Below, in pieces: positions 19,064 to 28,710 of a DNA stretch of 64,000 nt. The notes under the pieces were generated by a model that was not told the DNA's origin, made no database searches, and saw nothing but the letters and a program-made list of their open reading frames with translations. The DNA is taken from positions 1-64,000 of the forward strand of contig CAJQPE010000028.1 in the NCBI GenBank assembly GCA_905480125.1. Direction: 5' to 3'. The translations under genes and the position numbers were made by a program. The first letter of the stretch is position 1, and each line of letters starts with the position of its first letter. Origin of the DNA: an uncultured Flavobacteriales bacterium. Lineage in GTDB: Bacteria > Bacteroidota > Bacteroidia > Flavobacteriales_G > NORP312.

Positions 19064-20163
19064 TTCCCTGGTTTGATAACTAAATTGGATAGTGTAATTA
19101 ATGGGTAGATGATTATTAATAATATTTCAAACACTGGTGCACAGTACCAAATACCTCTTTCACCCATCTTTTTTTCACTTTGATGAAATATCAATAATTG
19201 AATCAACATCCTAACGCCATATATTCCCAATACAATTTGTAATTGAAAACCGACGATAATAAGAGCTAAGAACGCTGCATGAAATAGAACAACGCTACCA
19301 GTTAATGTCGCTAACAAAAATAAATGTGCTACTTTATATTGTTTACCTGTAGTCATATGTCTTCTTTTCTGATGAAACCAATCACTAAATGATTCTTTAG
19401 GTTTAGAAATTGTATTGGCCAGTATACCTATTACAACTTCAGTATTACTAGAATTACCTGTTTCGTTGATAAACAAGTCGTCATCACCAGATTTGAGGTG
19501 GTGATGACTCGCAAAACCTTTGTTTTTAAAAAATAAATCTTTGCGGTACGCCATGTTTCTACCTACACCCATATAAGGAACTCCTAATTTCGCAAAGGAC
19601 AAATATTTGATAGCTATATAAATAGCATCAAAACGAATGAGTGTATTAAGTAAACCAGCTTTCTTTTCATAACCGCCATACCCCAACACGATCTCCTTTC
19701 CTTCATTAAACCCATTACTTATAGTTGCTAACCATTCTTTAGAGCTCGGTTTACAATCTGCGTCTGTAAAAACGATAAGATCATTTGCTGCAGCTTTAAT
19801 CCCTAATGTAATTGCAAATTTCTTTCCCCCATAAAAGTTGACTGTTTCTTTTAAAGTTGTGACTTTAAAGTTATCATATTTCATAGAAAAAGCGCGAAGT
19901 ACATCTTGTGTATCATCAGAAGAACAATCGTCAACAACGATAATTTCAAAATCTGGGTGATTTTGTTCTAGAATTAAAGGCAGGTTTTCTAACAAGTTTT
20001 TTTCCTCGTTTCGTGCAGCAATAACCACAGTAACAGGCTCCTTAGCCACCTTTGCTTTACGTTTACGAGCAAACGCTAGTGAACCAAAAACAATGGAATA
20101 AATAAGCATCTGCAAACTTGCAGCAACGACAAATACCCAAAAAATAATTTCAATTATTCCCAC
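19048..20163 (-). CDS. Glycosyltransferase family 2
   Basis: 'VTVVIAARNEEKNLLENLPLIL...EIIVVDDCSSDDT' and 'DADCKP'. Confidence 0.92.
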   Translation of the reverse strand: MGIIEIIFWVFVVAASLQMLIYSIVFGSLAFARKRKAKVAKEPVTVVIAARNEEKNLLENLPLILEQNHPDFEIIVVDDCSSDDTQDVLRAFSMKYDNFKVTTLKETVNFYGGKKFAITLGIKAAANDLIVFTDADCKPSSKEWLATISNGFNEGKEIVLGYGGYEKKAGLLNTLIRFDAIYIAIKYLSFAKLGVPYMGVGRNMAYRKDLFFKNKGFASHHHLKSGDDDLFINETGNSSNTEVVIGILANTISKPKESFSDWFHQKRRHMTTGKQYKVAHLFLLATLTGSVVLFHAAFLALIIVGFQLQIVLGIYGVRMLIQLLIFHQSEKKMGERGIWYCAPVFEILLIIIYPLITLSNLVIKPGKWRTI

Positions 20164-20391
20164 GATTCCAAAACTACTAGGACTTTAAAGGTAAAGATTT
20201 TTGAATACATAAAGGTTTCCACATCCACATGTTAGTCATTTAAATAGACTGGATATAAAAATGATAAGCCATTTTTATAAAACTGCTATAATTATATTTA
20301 AACAATGGAGTATATTTCGTAATGTTCAAACTAGAGATGAAGTATTCATTAAAAAAGATTGCTAAATTGCAAAGACAACTGCTTAATATTT

Positions 20392-20420
20392 AAAAAGCTT
20401 CGCAATTGCGGGGCTTTTTT
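20392..20420 (+). terminator. Rho-independent terminator in divergent region upstream of tgt
   Basis: AAAAAGC-TTCGCAATTGCGGG-GCTTTTTT; internal CGCAATTGCG palindrome and a T6 tract. Confidence 0.75.
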
Positions 20421-20428
20421 CGTTTATT

Positions 20429-21583
20429 TTGTCCAAAATATCAGCATACAGAATGCAATTCGAATTAAATAGTGAAGATGCCTCCTCAAAGGCTAGAGCG
20501 GGAACAATAACAACAGCCCACGGAAAAATAGAAACGCCTATTTTTATGCCTGTTGGCACTGCTGGCACCGTTAAAGGCGTCCACCAACGCGAACTATACG
20601 AAGACATTAAAGCTCAGATCATATTAAGTAATACGTATCATCTATATATAAGACCGGGATTAGATGTTATCGAAAAAGCAGGAGGTCTTCACAAATTCAA
20701 CAACTGGCATAAGCCAATTCTAACTGACAGTGGTGGATACCAAGTATATTCTTTAGCAGGCCAGCGAAAAATAAAAGAGGATGGTGTTAAGTTTTCCTCT
20801 CATGTTGACGGCTCTAAACTTTTCTTTACCCCCGAAAACGTAATGGATACGCAACGAACAATAGGTGCTGATATTATTATGGCATTTGATGAATGCACAC
20901 CATATCCTTGCGAATACAAATACGCCAAACGCAGTATGGAAATGACACATCGCTGGCTAAAAAGATGCTGTGAACGTTTCGATTCAACCGTACCAAAATA
21001 TGGTTACGACCAGACTTTCTTCCCGATTGTTCAAGGAAGTGTCTATAAAGATTTGCGGATCAAATCTGCTGAAACAATTGCATCCTTTGAAAGAGAAGGA
21101 AACGCAATTGGTGGTTTATCTGTGGGTGAACCTCACGAAGAAATGTACGCCATGACTGATTTGGTTTGCCAAATACTTCCTAAAGACAAACCAAGATATT
21201 TAATGGGAGTTGGTACACCTGCCAACTTATTAGAAAACATTGCGTTAGGGGTTGATATGTTTGATTGCGTAATGCCGACCAGAAATGCCAGAAATGGTCA
21301 ACTTTTCACCCAAAATGGCATAATGAATATTAAAAATGAAAAATGGAAAGAAGATTTCTCTCCACTAGATCCTGAAGGAACTTCATATGTAGATTCGCAA
21401 TACTCTAAGGCTTATGTTCGCCATCTAATCACATTAAACGAGCGACTCGGAGCTCAGATAGCAAGTATTCATAACTTAGCATTCTATTTATGGTTGGTCA
21501 ATGAAGCGAGAAGACAGATTATTGCAGGAACATTCACTTCTTGGAAGAATACAATGGTAAAAAAAGTTGCGGAAAGAATTTAG
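20429..21583 (+). CDS. tgt: tRNA-guanine transglycosylase (queuine tRNA-ribosyltransferase)
   Basis: 'GTAGTVKGV', 'ILTDSGGYQVYSL', 'IVQGSVYKDLR', 'GGLSVGEP', 'MGVGTPANLLENIALGVDMFDCVMPTRNARNG'. ATG at 20453 is an alternative start. Confidence 0.97.
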   Translation: MSKISAYRMQFELNSEDASSKARAGTITTAHGKIETPIFMPVGTAGTVKGVHQRELYEDIKAQIILSNTYHLYIRPGLDVIEKAGGLHKFNNWHKPILTDSGGYQVYSLAGQRKIKEDGVKFSSHVDGSKLFFTPENVMDTQRTIGADIIMAFDECTPYPCEYKYAKRSMEMTHRWLKRCCERFDSTVPKYGYDQTFFPIVQGSVYKDLRIKSAETIASFEREGNAIGGLSVGEPHEEMYAMTDLVCQILPKDKPRYLMGVGTPANLLENIALGVDMFDCVMPTRNARNGQLFTQNGIMNIKNEKWKEDFSPLDPEGTSYVDSQYSKAYVRHLITLNERLGAQIASIHNLAFYLWLVNEARRQIIAGTFTSWKNTMVKKVAERI

Positions 21584-22662
21584 TGAAAAAGCTAGACATT
21601 TATATCGTTAAGAATTTCCTCGTAACGTTCTTTTTTCTTTTGGGAATTATCATGTCCATTGCTGTAGTATTTGATATTTCAGAAAAATTAGAAGATTTTC
21701 TAACCAATCAACCAACCACAAAAGCATTGGTAATCGATTATTACCTCAATTTTGTCATCTACTACACGAATCTCTTTAGCGCACTATTAATTTTTATCGC
21801 AGTCTTATTCTTTACCGCCAAGCTAGCTGCTAGGACTGAAATAATTGCAATACTTACCAGCGGTGTGAGTTTTAATCGCTTGCTTGTCCCTTACTTTATT
21901 GCTGCAACCATTTTAGCATCACTATCTTGGTACGCTAATAATTATTTGGTGCCTCAGGCAAACAAAACAAGACTGCAATTCGAGGAGACTTATGTTAATG
22001 GTTTTTCAAGCTATAAAATGAAGAACATACATAAGCAAATTACTCCTGACGAAATGATATACATGGAATCTTATAACAATTTGAAAGACATTGGATATAA
22101 GTTTGCTTGGGAAAAATGGAAAGACGGCAAATTGAAATTCAAGATGATGTCAGACTTCATTAGGTGGGATAGTGTTGGGAATCAATGGCAAATTGAACGT
22201 TACACTATTCGACAAATAAATGGGCTTGACGAAGAAATAATTCATGGTGCTAGAATCGATACTATCATAACCAATATGTTTCCTTCAGATTTTGAACGCA
22301 GTTATACCCAAGTATCGACTATGCAGACTCCTGCATTGAAGAAATTCATTGAAGAGCAGCGACAAATTGGTTCCGATGAAGTAACTCACTACGAGTTAGA
22401 ACTCTATCAGCGATCATCTATGCCTTTTGCTACCTATATATTAACATTAATTGGTGTTGCCGTCGCTAGTAGAAAAATTAGAGGGGGAACTGGAATTCAT
22501 ATTGCACTTGGCCTGGGTGTAAGCGTATTGTATATCCTGGCAATGAAGGTTACTACTGTATATGCCACTAATGCAGGGTTAAACCCTTTTATTGCAGTTT
22601 GGATACCGAACGCGTGCTTTGCTTTAATATCTATTTATATCTATAAAAAAGCCCCGAAATAG
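21583..22662 (+). CDS. LptF/LptG family permease
   Basis: 'KKLDIYIVKNFLVTFFFLLGIIMSIAVVFDISEKLEDF' and C-terminal TM bundle; probable GTG start at tgt's end rather than 21541. Confidence 0.9.
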   Translation: MKKLDIYIVKNFLVTFFFLLGIIMSIAVVFDISEKLEDFLTNQPTTKALVIDYYLNFVIYYTNLFSALLIFIAVLFFTAKLAARTEIIAILTSGVSFNRLLVPYFIAATILASLSWYANNYLVPQANKTRLQFEETYVNGFSSYKMKNIHKQITPDEMIYMESYNNLKDIGYKFAWEKWKDGKLKFKMMSDFIRWDSVGNQWQIERYTIRQINGLDEEIIHGARIDTIITNMFPSDFERSYTQVSTMQTPALKKFIEEQRQIGSDEVTHYELELYQRSSMPFATYILTLIGVAVASRKIRGGTGIHIALGLGVSVLYILAMKVTTVYATNAGLNPFIAVWIPNACFALISIYIYKKAPK

Positions 22663-22665
22663 TTT

Positions 22666-23466
22666 TTAAAATCTTCCTTTCCAGGTGAAAAACTGTTTAA
22701 AACTTAATACCGGTTCTTGATCGAAAATTCCATATATAGTCGACCCACTTCCAGTCATGGATGCATATTCTGCACCGATATCATATAACTCCTTTTTTAA
22801 GGATTCAATCTGTGGATATTTCTTAAAAACAGATGTCTCGAATTCGTTGATTATTGATTCGTTCCATCTACTAATTGGGCTAGTTAATTTATCGATTAAA
22901 TCAGTTTTCGAATCATCCACAGTGACACCGCTAAATGCGTCTGCTGTACTTACATGAATATTAGGATTGACCAAAATAATCCATTTACCAGATAAATCAA
23001 CATTAATAGGTCGCAGAATCTCCCCCTTTCCAGTAGCAACTGCCGAACGGTTTTCTATAAAAAAAGGACAATCACTGCCTAACTGAGCCGCATACTTTAT
23101 CCTTTTTTGTATCGAAATGTTAAGCTCGAAAAGTTCATTCAACATATTAATACAAAATGCTCCATTGGCAGACCCACCGCCTAAACCAGCACCCATCGGA
23201 ATAACTTTATGCAGATGCATTTTAACATTACCAATCGAATAATCATTTTTGATTATGTCATAGGCTTTTATACATAGATTATTAGCTGAGTCGCCTGGAA
23301 TATCAAGACCCGAAGAAGTAAATTCAAATTCTTTGCTTTCTACTAACTCCAAAACATCGAAAAAAGCTACTGGATGTAATAAAGATTCAATATCATGAAA
23401 TTCATCGGCTCGCTTGCGAAGAATGTTTAACCCAATATTTATTTTTGCGTTCGGAAAAGTTATCAT
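22666..23466 (-). CDS. ispE: 4-diphosphocytidyl-2-C-methyl-D-erythritol kinase
   Basis: 'FPNAKINIGLNILRKRADEFHDIESL' and GHMP motif 'IPMGAGLGGGSANGA'. Confidence 0.96.
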   Translation of the reverse strand: MITFPNAKINIGLNILRKRADEFHDIESLLHPVAFFDVLELVESKEFEFTSSGLDIPGDSANNLCIKAYDIIKNDYSIGNVKMHLHKVIPMGAGLGGGSANGAFCINMLNELFELNISIQKRIKYAAQLGSDCPFFIENRSAVATGKGEILRPINVDLSGKWIILVNPNIHVSTADAFSGVTVDDSKTDLIDKLTSPISRWNESIINEFETSVFKKYPQIESLKKELYDIGAEYASMTGSGSTIYGIFDQEPVLSFKQFFTWKGRF

Positions 23467-23487
23467 TATAGCAACTAGTCTTCCTAA

Positions 23488-24981
23488 TTACAATCTCTGA
23501 AGTGGTGTGCAAACTCCATCAACACAGCTATAACACTTCAACTTATCTTTAAATACTGATGATTTGAATATTGACTTATTCATCAGCATTCTGACACATT
23601 CTTGTATCCCTTCAATAATTGAGGGATGTGGATGCACTAATTCAGCTAAAATACTAATCCCCACATTCATCTTTATAAGCAATGCTACTCCTTGAATTGC
23701 GCTTGACGCATGCTCACCTACAGCCCGCATGCCAAGAATTTTCATCTCCTTGTCATTCGTTACTATAATCTTAAAGAATCCCTGCGTTTTACGCATTGCA
23801 ATAGCTCTTGCAATACATGAATAATCGATTTGCACAACCTTTACAGCAATGTTTTTCTTGAGGCAATCTTGCTCACTCATGCCCACTCCAGCAACTTCGG
23901 GGTCAAGAAACATAATACTTGAGATATTATCGTAGGATAACTTATCTGTTGTTTGCTTAAACATTAATTCAACTGCGTGCCTTGCTTCTAGTTCGCCCAT
24001 ATTTACTAATGCTACTCTTCCTGTAACATCTCCCACAGCATATATATTTGGAATATTGGTTTTCGTGTCGTCATCACCAATGTGAACACCTCTTTTACTC
24101 ATTTTGACACCCGCCTCTTCCATGCCAATGTTTTTAACATTTGGTGAACGACCAATAGAAATCATAGCTTTTTCAACTTGCATAATTTCCCTTGTACCAT
24201 CTGGCAAAGACACCTCAAACTCAACTCCTTCATCTTTATGATTCATAGAAACTAGAGTTACTGAATGAAATATTTCCACGCCTTTTTCTTGTAAATTATC
24301 GGCAACTAATTTGGCAACATCTTCATCTTCAAAAGGAAGAATTCGCTCAGCTCTATCAAGCAAGTAGACTTTAGTTTTTCCGAAATTGGAAAAAATAGTG
24401 GCGAATTCACACCCAATGACACCTGCTCCAACTATCACCAAACTTTTGGGAAAACCTTCAATCTGATGTATACCATCACTGGTCATTATAGTTTTTTCGT
24501 CTATATCGATATTTGGTAATTTTCTTGGGTGACTTCCTGTTGCTATTATTATATTTTCTGTCTCAATTATTTTCTTTTCTCCATTATGTTTCGTGACTTC
24601 AACTTGACTTGAATTCAACATCTTACCAAAGCCACGCTCGTAACGAAATACAATTTCTTCAGTTTCTGTCTGTAACAACTTTAAATGACATGAATACTGA
24701 AATTTTCGATCGAAAATTGCTTCATTCATTGTTCGCTTTACCTCTTCCCAACTAGTCTCAAATTTTTGTCTACCCGTAGAAACAACTGTCTTATTTACCT
24801 CATATACCTTTTGCGATAACTCCCAAAGTGTTTTAGAAGAAAGTGCACCATTATAAACCCCTGCTCCACCAACCTTATCATTTTCTACAAGGATGACTTT
24901 TTTTCCTAAATCAATCGCTCGCATGGCGGCAGCATAACCCGTAGGTCCGCCACCAATTATACACAAATCAAATTTTCCCAT
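23488..24981 (-). CDS. Dihydrolipoamide-dehydrogenase-like FAD/NAD(P) oxidoreductase lacking the CxxxxC motif
   Basis: 'FDLCIIGGGPTGYAAAMRA', NAD motif 'VIVGAGVIGCEFA', 'YAVGDVTG', 'HPHPSIIE' dyad; the active-site loop reads 'VGGAGVYNGALSSKTLWELS'. Confidence 0.88.
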   Translation of the reverse strand: MGKFDLCIIGGGPTGYAAAMRAIDLGKKVILVENDKVGGAGVYNGALSSKTLWELSQKVYEVNKTVVSTGRQKFETSWEEVKRTMNEAIFDRKFQYSCHLKLLQTETEEIVFRYERGFGKMLNSSQVEVTKHNGEKKIIETENIIIATGSHPRKLPNIDIDEKTIMTSDGIHQIEGFPKSLVIVGAGVIGCEFATIFSNFGKTKVYLLDRAERILPFEDEDVAKLVADNLQEKGVEIFHSVTLVSMNHKDEGVEFEVSLPDGTREIMQVEKAMISIGRSPNVKNIGMEEAGVKMSKRGVHIGDDDTKTNIPNIYAVGDVTGRVALVNMGELEARHAVELMFKQTTDKLSYDNISSIMFLDPEVAGVGMSEQDCLKKNIAVKVVQIDYSCIARAIAMRKTQGFFKIIVTNDKEMKILGMRAVGEHASSAIQGVALLIKMNVGISILAELVHPHPSIIEGIQECVRMLMNKSIFKSSVFKDKLKCYSCVDGVCTPLQRL

Positions 24982-25050
24982 TACGACTCTGTTTAGTGAA
25001 GCGAAAGATAAAAAAAGTTATGGATAAATTTCATTATTAATGTTAAGTAC

Positions 25051-26718
25051 TTATAAATTCAAGCGCTTATCCTTAGGAAATTTAACAGCAAATTTAACAA
25101 TAAACGTCTGCACTTCAGCAGGTTCTAATTTCACTTCCCAATTTAGATAGCCATTTTTCTCATCTCGTCTGGCACTGCTAATTTCTATCACCTCAACCTC
25201 GATATCTTTGTTACTTGAAATAGGAACTTGATCCATTAAATCTAAAATGATTGCAATTGATTTTGTATTTCGAATTGTAATCTTGATACCTGTAGTTTCT
25301 GTCTTATTGGAACCAATTGTTTGCACCTTGCAAAAGTCTTCAATTTTTTCTCTTTTAATTACGATTGCCGGATCTCTAGCCAAAGAGAAATCTAGAGTGT
25401 CATTTGTTGTACTAAGATTAATTATTGACTTCCCCGTGTAGGTTCCTTCGAAGAAAATATTGGCTTGACCAGGCAATAAATTCAATTTATCCCACCCCGC
25501 GACTTTTGCTAATAAAAATGCCTCTGGGTCTAATTTTGGTGCTGCAAAATAACGATATTCAGCTGGCAATTCATAAGACTGAATACTAACATCGCGATGC
25601 TTTCCATCAGATACTAAAGAATAAGGAATCCCAATCTCAAATGCAGTATTCACTTGCGATGGTGATATTTGAGTAAAATTAGACAATGTCAGGGCGTCCT
25701 TATTTTCTTCTAACGTTTTGACCCCCGCCGGCACTAACATTATTTCTTCCGCACCATCTTCTTCAGCGTAGTATCTCTTGAAATCAGTTTTATCATTTCT
25801 ATAAAGTCCCTCCTGATAATCTTCTTGGTAGCTTAATCTCCATGGGTAAATTATCGGTTGTGTTGAGTTTCTCATGGGGTTTCCGGTAGACAGTTTAAGA
25901 CTTACATCTTCCCAATCTACACCAGAATTTTGATAAACTTTGGCCTTATAATTTAACGTCATTGGACCATTACTATCTTTAATTCTAATATCATAATTGG
26001 GTATCCAACCTGCGTTAGGAACTACATAACTCAAGTTTAGCCGTGCCGCGGAACGAGACTTAGAGGAAATCTCAACAATAATTTCACTTGTAGCCTTGTT
26101 CCATTTAGCATTTAATTCGTCTTTTTGCCTTCTTAACTTGCTTTGAACTTCTCGTAAAGAGAAGTTTTTTTGAGTTAATTTCTGCTTATCAATAGCAATA
26201 TTTTTTAAAGATTCTCTATAATAAATAGCTAAATCGTCCAAGTCTTCTATATCAAAACCCATGTTATTATTAACTTGCTTGTGGGCTACAATCATTTTCC
26301 ACTCTTCGTCTAAGGCCAATGAGAAGATATTATTCAAACTAATCTTCTTCTCAATCATTTTAATTGAATCTTCTAACATTTTTACTCTTGCATGTGTTCT
26401 TCCTTCACGCAAGTGGTCAATGCCATGCGTTACAGATAGAATCGTTATTGCTCCCGTTCCTCTCACCTTGATACTATTTGGGTCTATGTCAGGAGACAAA
26501 TATGAAAACCGAATTTTACTAATTCCAGCGTCAACCAACTTACTTCCCGTTCTTTCTATTTGAGCTCCTCTAAGAAAAACTGTAACCTTAGTAATTTTTG
26601 AATCAACATCAATATATTCTTGAATCTGGGCAAAAGACTGAATTGCAAGCAATAGTGAAATAAATACAAACAGAAATTTTTTCATAAAGTATTTGATAAA
26701 ACACAAAGGTAACATCAA
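25051..26718 (-). CDS. DUF4139 / mucoidy-inhibitor MuiA-like family protein
   Basis: Signal peptide; 'DSKITKVTVFLRGAQIERTG' N-terminus and 'LNLSYVVPNAGWIPNYDIRI' core are typical. Confidence 0.85.
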   Translation of the reverse strand: MMLPLCFIKYFMKKFLFVFISLLLAIQSFAQIQEYIDVDSKITKVTVFLRGAQIERTGSKLVDAGISKIRFSYLSPDIDPNSIKVRGTGAITILSVTHGIDHLREGRTHARVKMLEDSIKMIEKKISLNNIFSLALDEEWKMIVAHKQVNNNMGFDIEDLDDLAIYYRESLKNIAIDKQKLTQKNFSLREVQSKLRRQKDELNAKWNKATSEIIVEISSKSRSAARLNLSYVVPNAGWIPNYDIRIKDSNGPMTLNYKAKVYQNSGVDWEDVSLKLSTGNPMRNSTQPIIYPWRLSYQEDYQEGLYRNDKTDFKRYYAEEDGAEEIMLVPAGVKTLEENKDALTLSNFTQISPSQVNTAFEIGIPYSLVSDGKHRDVSIQSYELPAEYRYFAAPKLDPEAFLLAKVAGWDKLNLLPGQANIFFEGTYTGKSIINLSTTNDTLDFSLARDPAIVIKREKIEDFCKVQTIGSNKTETTGIKITIRNTKSIAIILDLMDQVPISSNKDIEVEVIEISSARRDEKNGYLNWEVKLEPAEVQTFIVKFAVKFPKDKRLNL

Positions 26719-26801
26719 AAATGAGACAACAATATACTACTGGTCGCTAGACAATTTCAGCTAGCAACATAAGGTATTAACTTACTAATATAATTAATCT
26801 T

Positions 26802-27506
26802 TTAATCTCTTCTTCCTGCAAACATCATAACCCAATATAACAACTGAGTTACGGCGGCCAATGCAGAAACAACATAGGTCATGGCAGCCCAGGTCAAAGC
26901 ATTTTTTGCCTTATCATATCCTATTCTATCAACAATCCCATGCCTGTTGGATTGCAACCAAATCAGTGCACGATTACTTGCATCAAATTCAACTGGCAAG
27001 GTTATTAAACTAAATAATGCCAAGGAACCTTGGCCTAAAACAATTATAGTTAACATGATATCATTGTTAATCCAATGCAATGCAAAGCTGAAAAAGATAC
27101 TAGCCATAAAAATGTAATTCATCATCTTAGAACTAAATTGAACAATAGGAACCAAAGTAGACCTTAATTGTAGCATATTGTATGCTGTTGCATGTTGCAC
27201 AGCATGCCCAGTTTCATGCGCTGCGACAGCCGCAGCTGCAACATTCCTTCCATGATAAACATCATTACTCAAATTAATCGTTTTATTTTGTGGATTATAG
27301 TGGTCTGTCAAACTACCTGGCACACATGTAATTTCTACATCAAAAATATTATTCTCTTTCAGCATCATTGCCGCAACTTCTTCCCCATTCATGCCATTAG
27401 AAGTTGGAACATTAGAATACTCTTTAAATTTACTTTTCAACCTCCTACTTACAACCCAGCCAATAAACATAAAAACCAACATTATTCCAAATAATCCTAT
27501 ATTCAT
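26802..27506 (-). CDS. Zinc metallopeptidase, YugP-like membrane protein
   Basis: 'AVAAHETGHAVQHATAY' HExxH-type motif with several TM helices. Confidence 0.92.
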   Translation of the reverse strand: MNIGLFGIMLVFMFIGWVVSRRLKSKFKEYSNVPTSNGMNGEEVAAMMLKENNIFDVEITCVPGSLTDHYNPQNKTINLSNDVYHGRNVAAAAVAAHETGHAVQHATAYNMLQLRSTLVPIVQFSSKMMNYIFMASIFFSFALHWINNDIMLTIIVLGQGSLALFSLITLPVEFDASNRALIWLQSNRHGIVDRIGYDKAKNALTWAAMTYVVSALAAVTQLLYWVMMFAGRRD

Positions 27507-27652
27507 CTTATCTAATTTTTTAAATTTAATTAATGGAATTAAGAAGTCAATTCTTATGCCTTCTTCGAATATTAAGTTTTATTAATAGTTTTTAGACGAA
27601 TTGACAGATAAAGTGAAGTAAAATTGTCAGACTAATCACTAAATTTGAAGCC

Positions 27653-28420
27653 ATGACAAAACCTTTAATATTAGTTACCAACGATGATGGAGTTTCTGCT
27701 CCTGGGATTCGAGCCTTAGTTGAAGTAGCCCAAAAATTAGGGGAAGTTGTAGTTGTTGCTCCTGATCAAGCAAGATCTGGTATGGGCCATGCTATTACCC
27801 TAGAAAATACCCTACGAAGGACGTCTATAAATTATTTTGAAGGAATTGAAGCGTATTCATGCAGCGGAACCCCCGTAGATTGCGTAAAACTAGCCGTTAA
27901 CGTATTTCTTGATAGAAAGCCAGATTTAATAATTTCAGGGATTAATCACGGATCAAACGCATCGGTAAATGTAATTTACTCGGGAACAATGTCTGCTGCA
28001 GTTGAAGGTGCTATGGAAAAAATTCCATCGCTAGGATTTTCGTTGCTTGACCACTCGATTGATGCTAACTTTGAAACAGCTAAGAAATATGCAGCTAAAA
28101 TTATTAAAGAAACATTGAAACGGTCGATTCCTGATGGAATTTGTTTAAATGTCAACTTTCCCAAACGTGGAGAAAATGAAATTGTTGGTATTAAAATTTG
28201 CCGACAATGTCATGGTAATTGGACTGAAGAATTTGACGTTAGAATCGATCCTTCAGGAAAAGAATATTATTGGCTTACAGGCGTTTTCATAAATTATGAA
28301 CCAGAGGCAACAGATACAGATATTTGGGCATTAGATAACAATTATATATCCATAGTTCCTGTCCATTGCGACATGACTGCTTATAGTGCTCTAGAAAAAC
28401 TAAATAACTGGACTTTATAA
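27653..28420 (+). CDS. surE: 5'/3'-nucleotidase SurE
   Basis: 'ILVTNDDGVSAPGIRAL', 'VVAPDQARSGMGHAIT', 'ISGINHGSNASVNVIYSGTMSAAVEGA'. Confidence 0.98.
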   Translation: MTKPLILVTNDDGVSAPGIRALVEVAQKLGEVVVVAPDQARSGMGHAITLENTLRRTSINYFEGIEAYSCSGTPVDCVKLAVNVFLDRKPDLIISGINHGSNASVNVIYSGTMSAAVEGAMEKIPSLGFSLLDHSIDANFETAKKYAAKIIKETLKRSIPDGICLNVNFPKRGENEIVGIKICRQCHGNWTEEFDVRIDPSGKEYYWLTGVFINYEPEATDTDIWALDNNYISIVPVHCDMTAYSALEKLNNWTL

Positions 28421-28710
28421 TGAAAAAATATTTTAAACTTGATTCGTGGCTTACTGGAATTTTTGTTGGATTGCTGCTGCCCGCAACAATATATTTTGGA
28501 GGTAAGTCAATTCTTCTATGGCAAGCGCATAAACAAGGTAATGCCCTTGGTTCTGGTTTTGATGAAAGTTTTTCATTATTTGCTTTTGCGATAAACGGAG
28601 GAATTATGTATTTTTTTTTAAATAAAAAAGGTCGCGATAAATTTGGTAAAGGAATTATTGCAGCTACGTTTGTTTATGTTTTTATCTGGGTTTTTAAGTA
28701 TCAGGTATAG
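28420..28710 (+). CDS. Hypothetical small membrane protein between surE and lpxB
   Basis: 96 aa, several hydrophobic segments; stop/start overlap with surE and abuts lpxB. Confidence 0.7.
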   Translation: MKKYFKLDSWLTGIFVGLLLPATIYFGGKSILLWQAHKQGNALGSGFDESFSLFAFAINGGIMYFFLNKKGRDKFGKGIIAATFVYVFIWVFKYQV

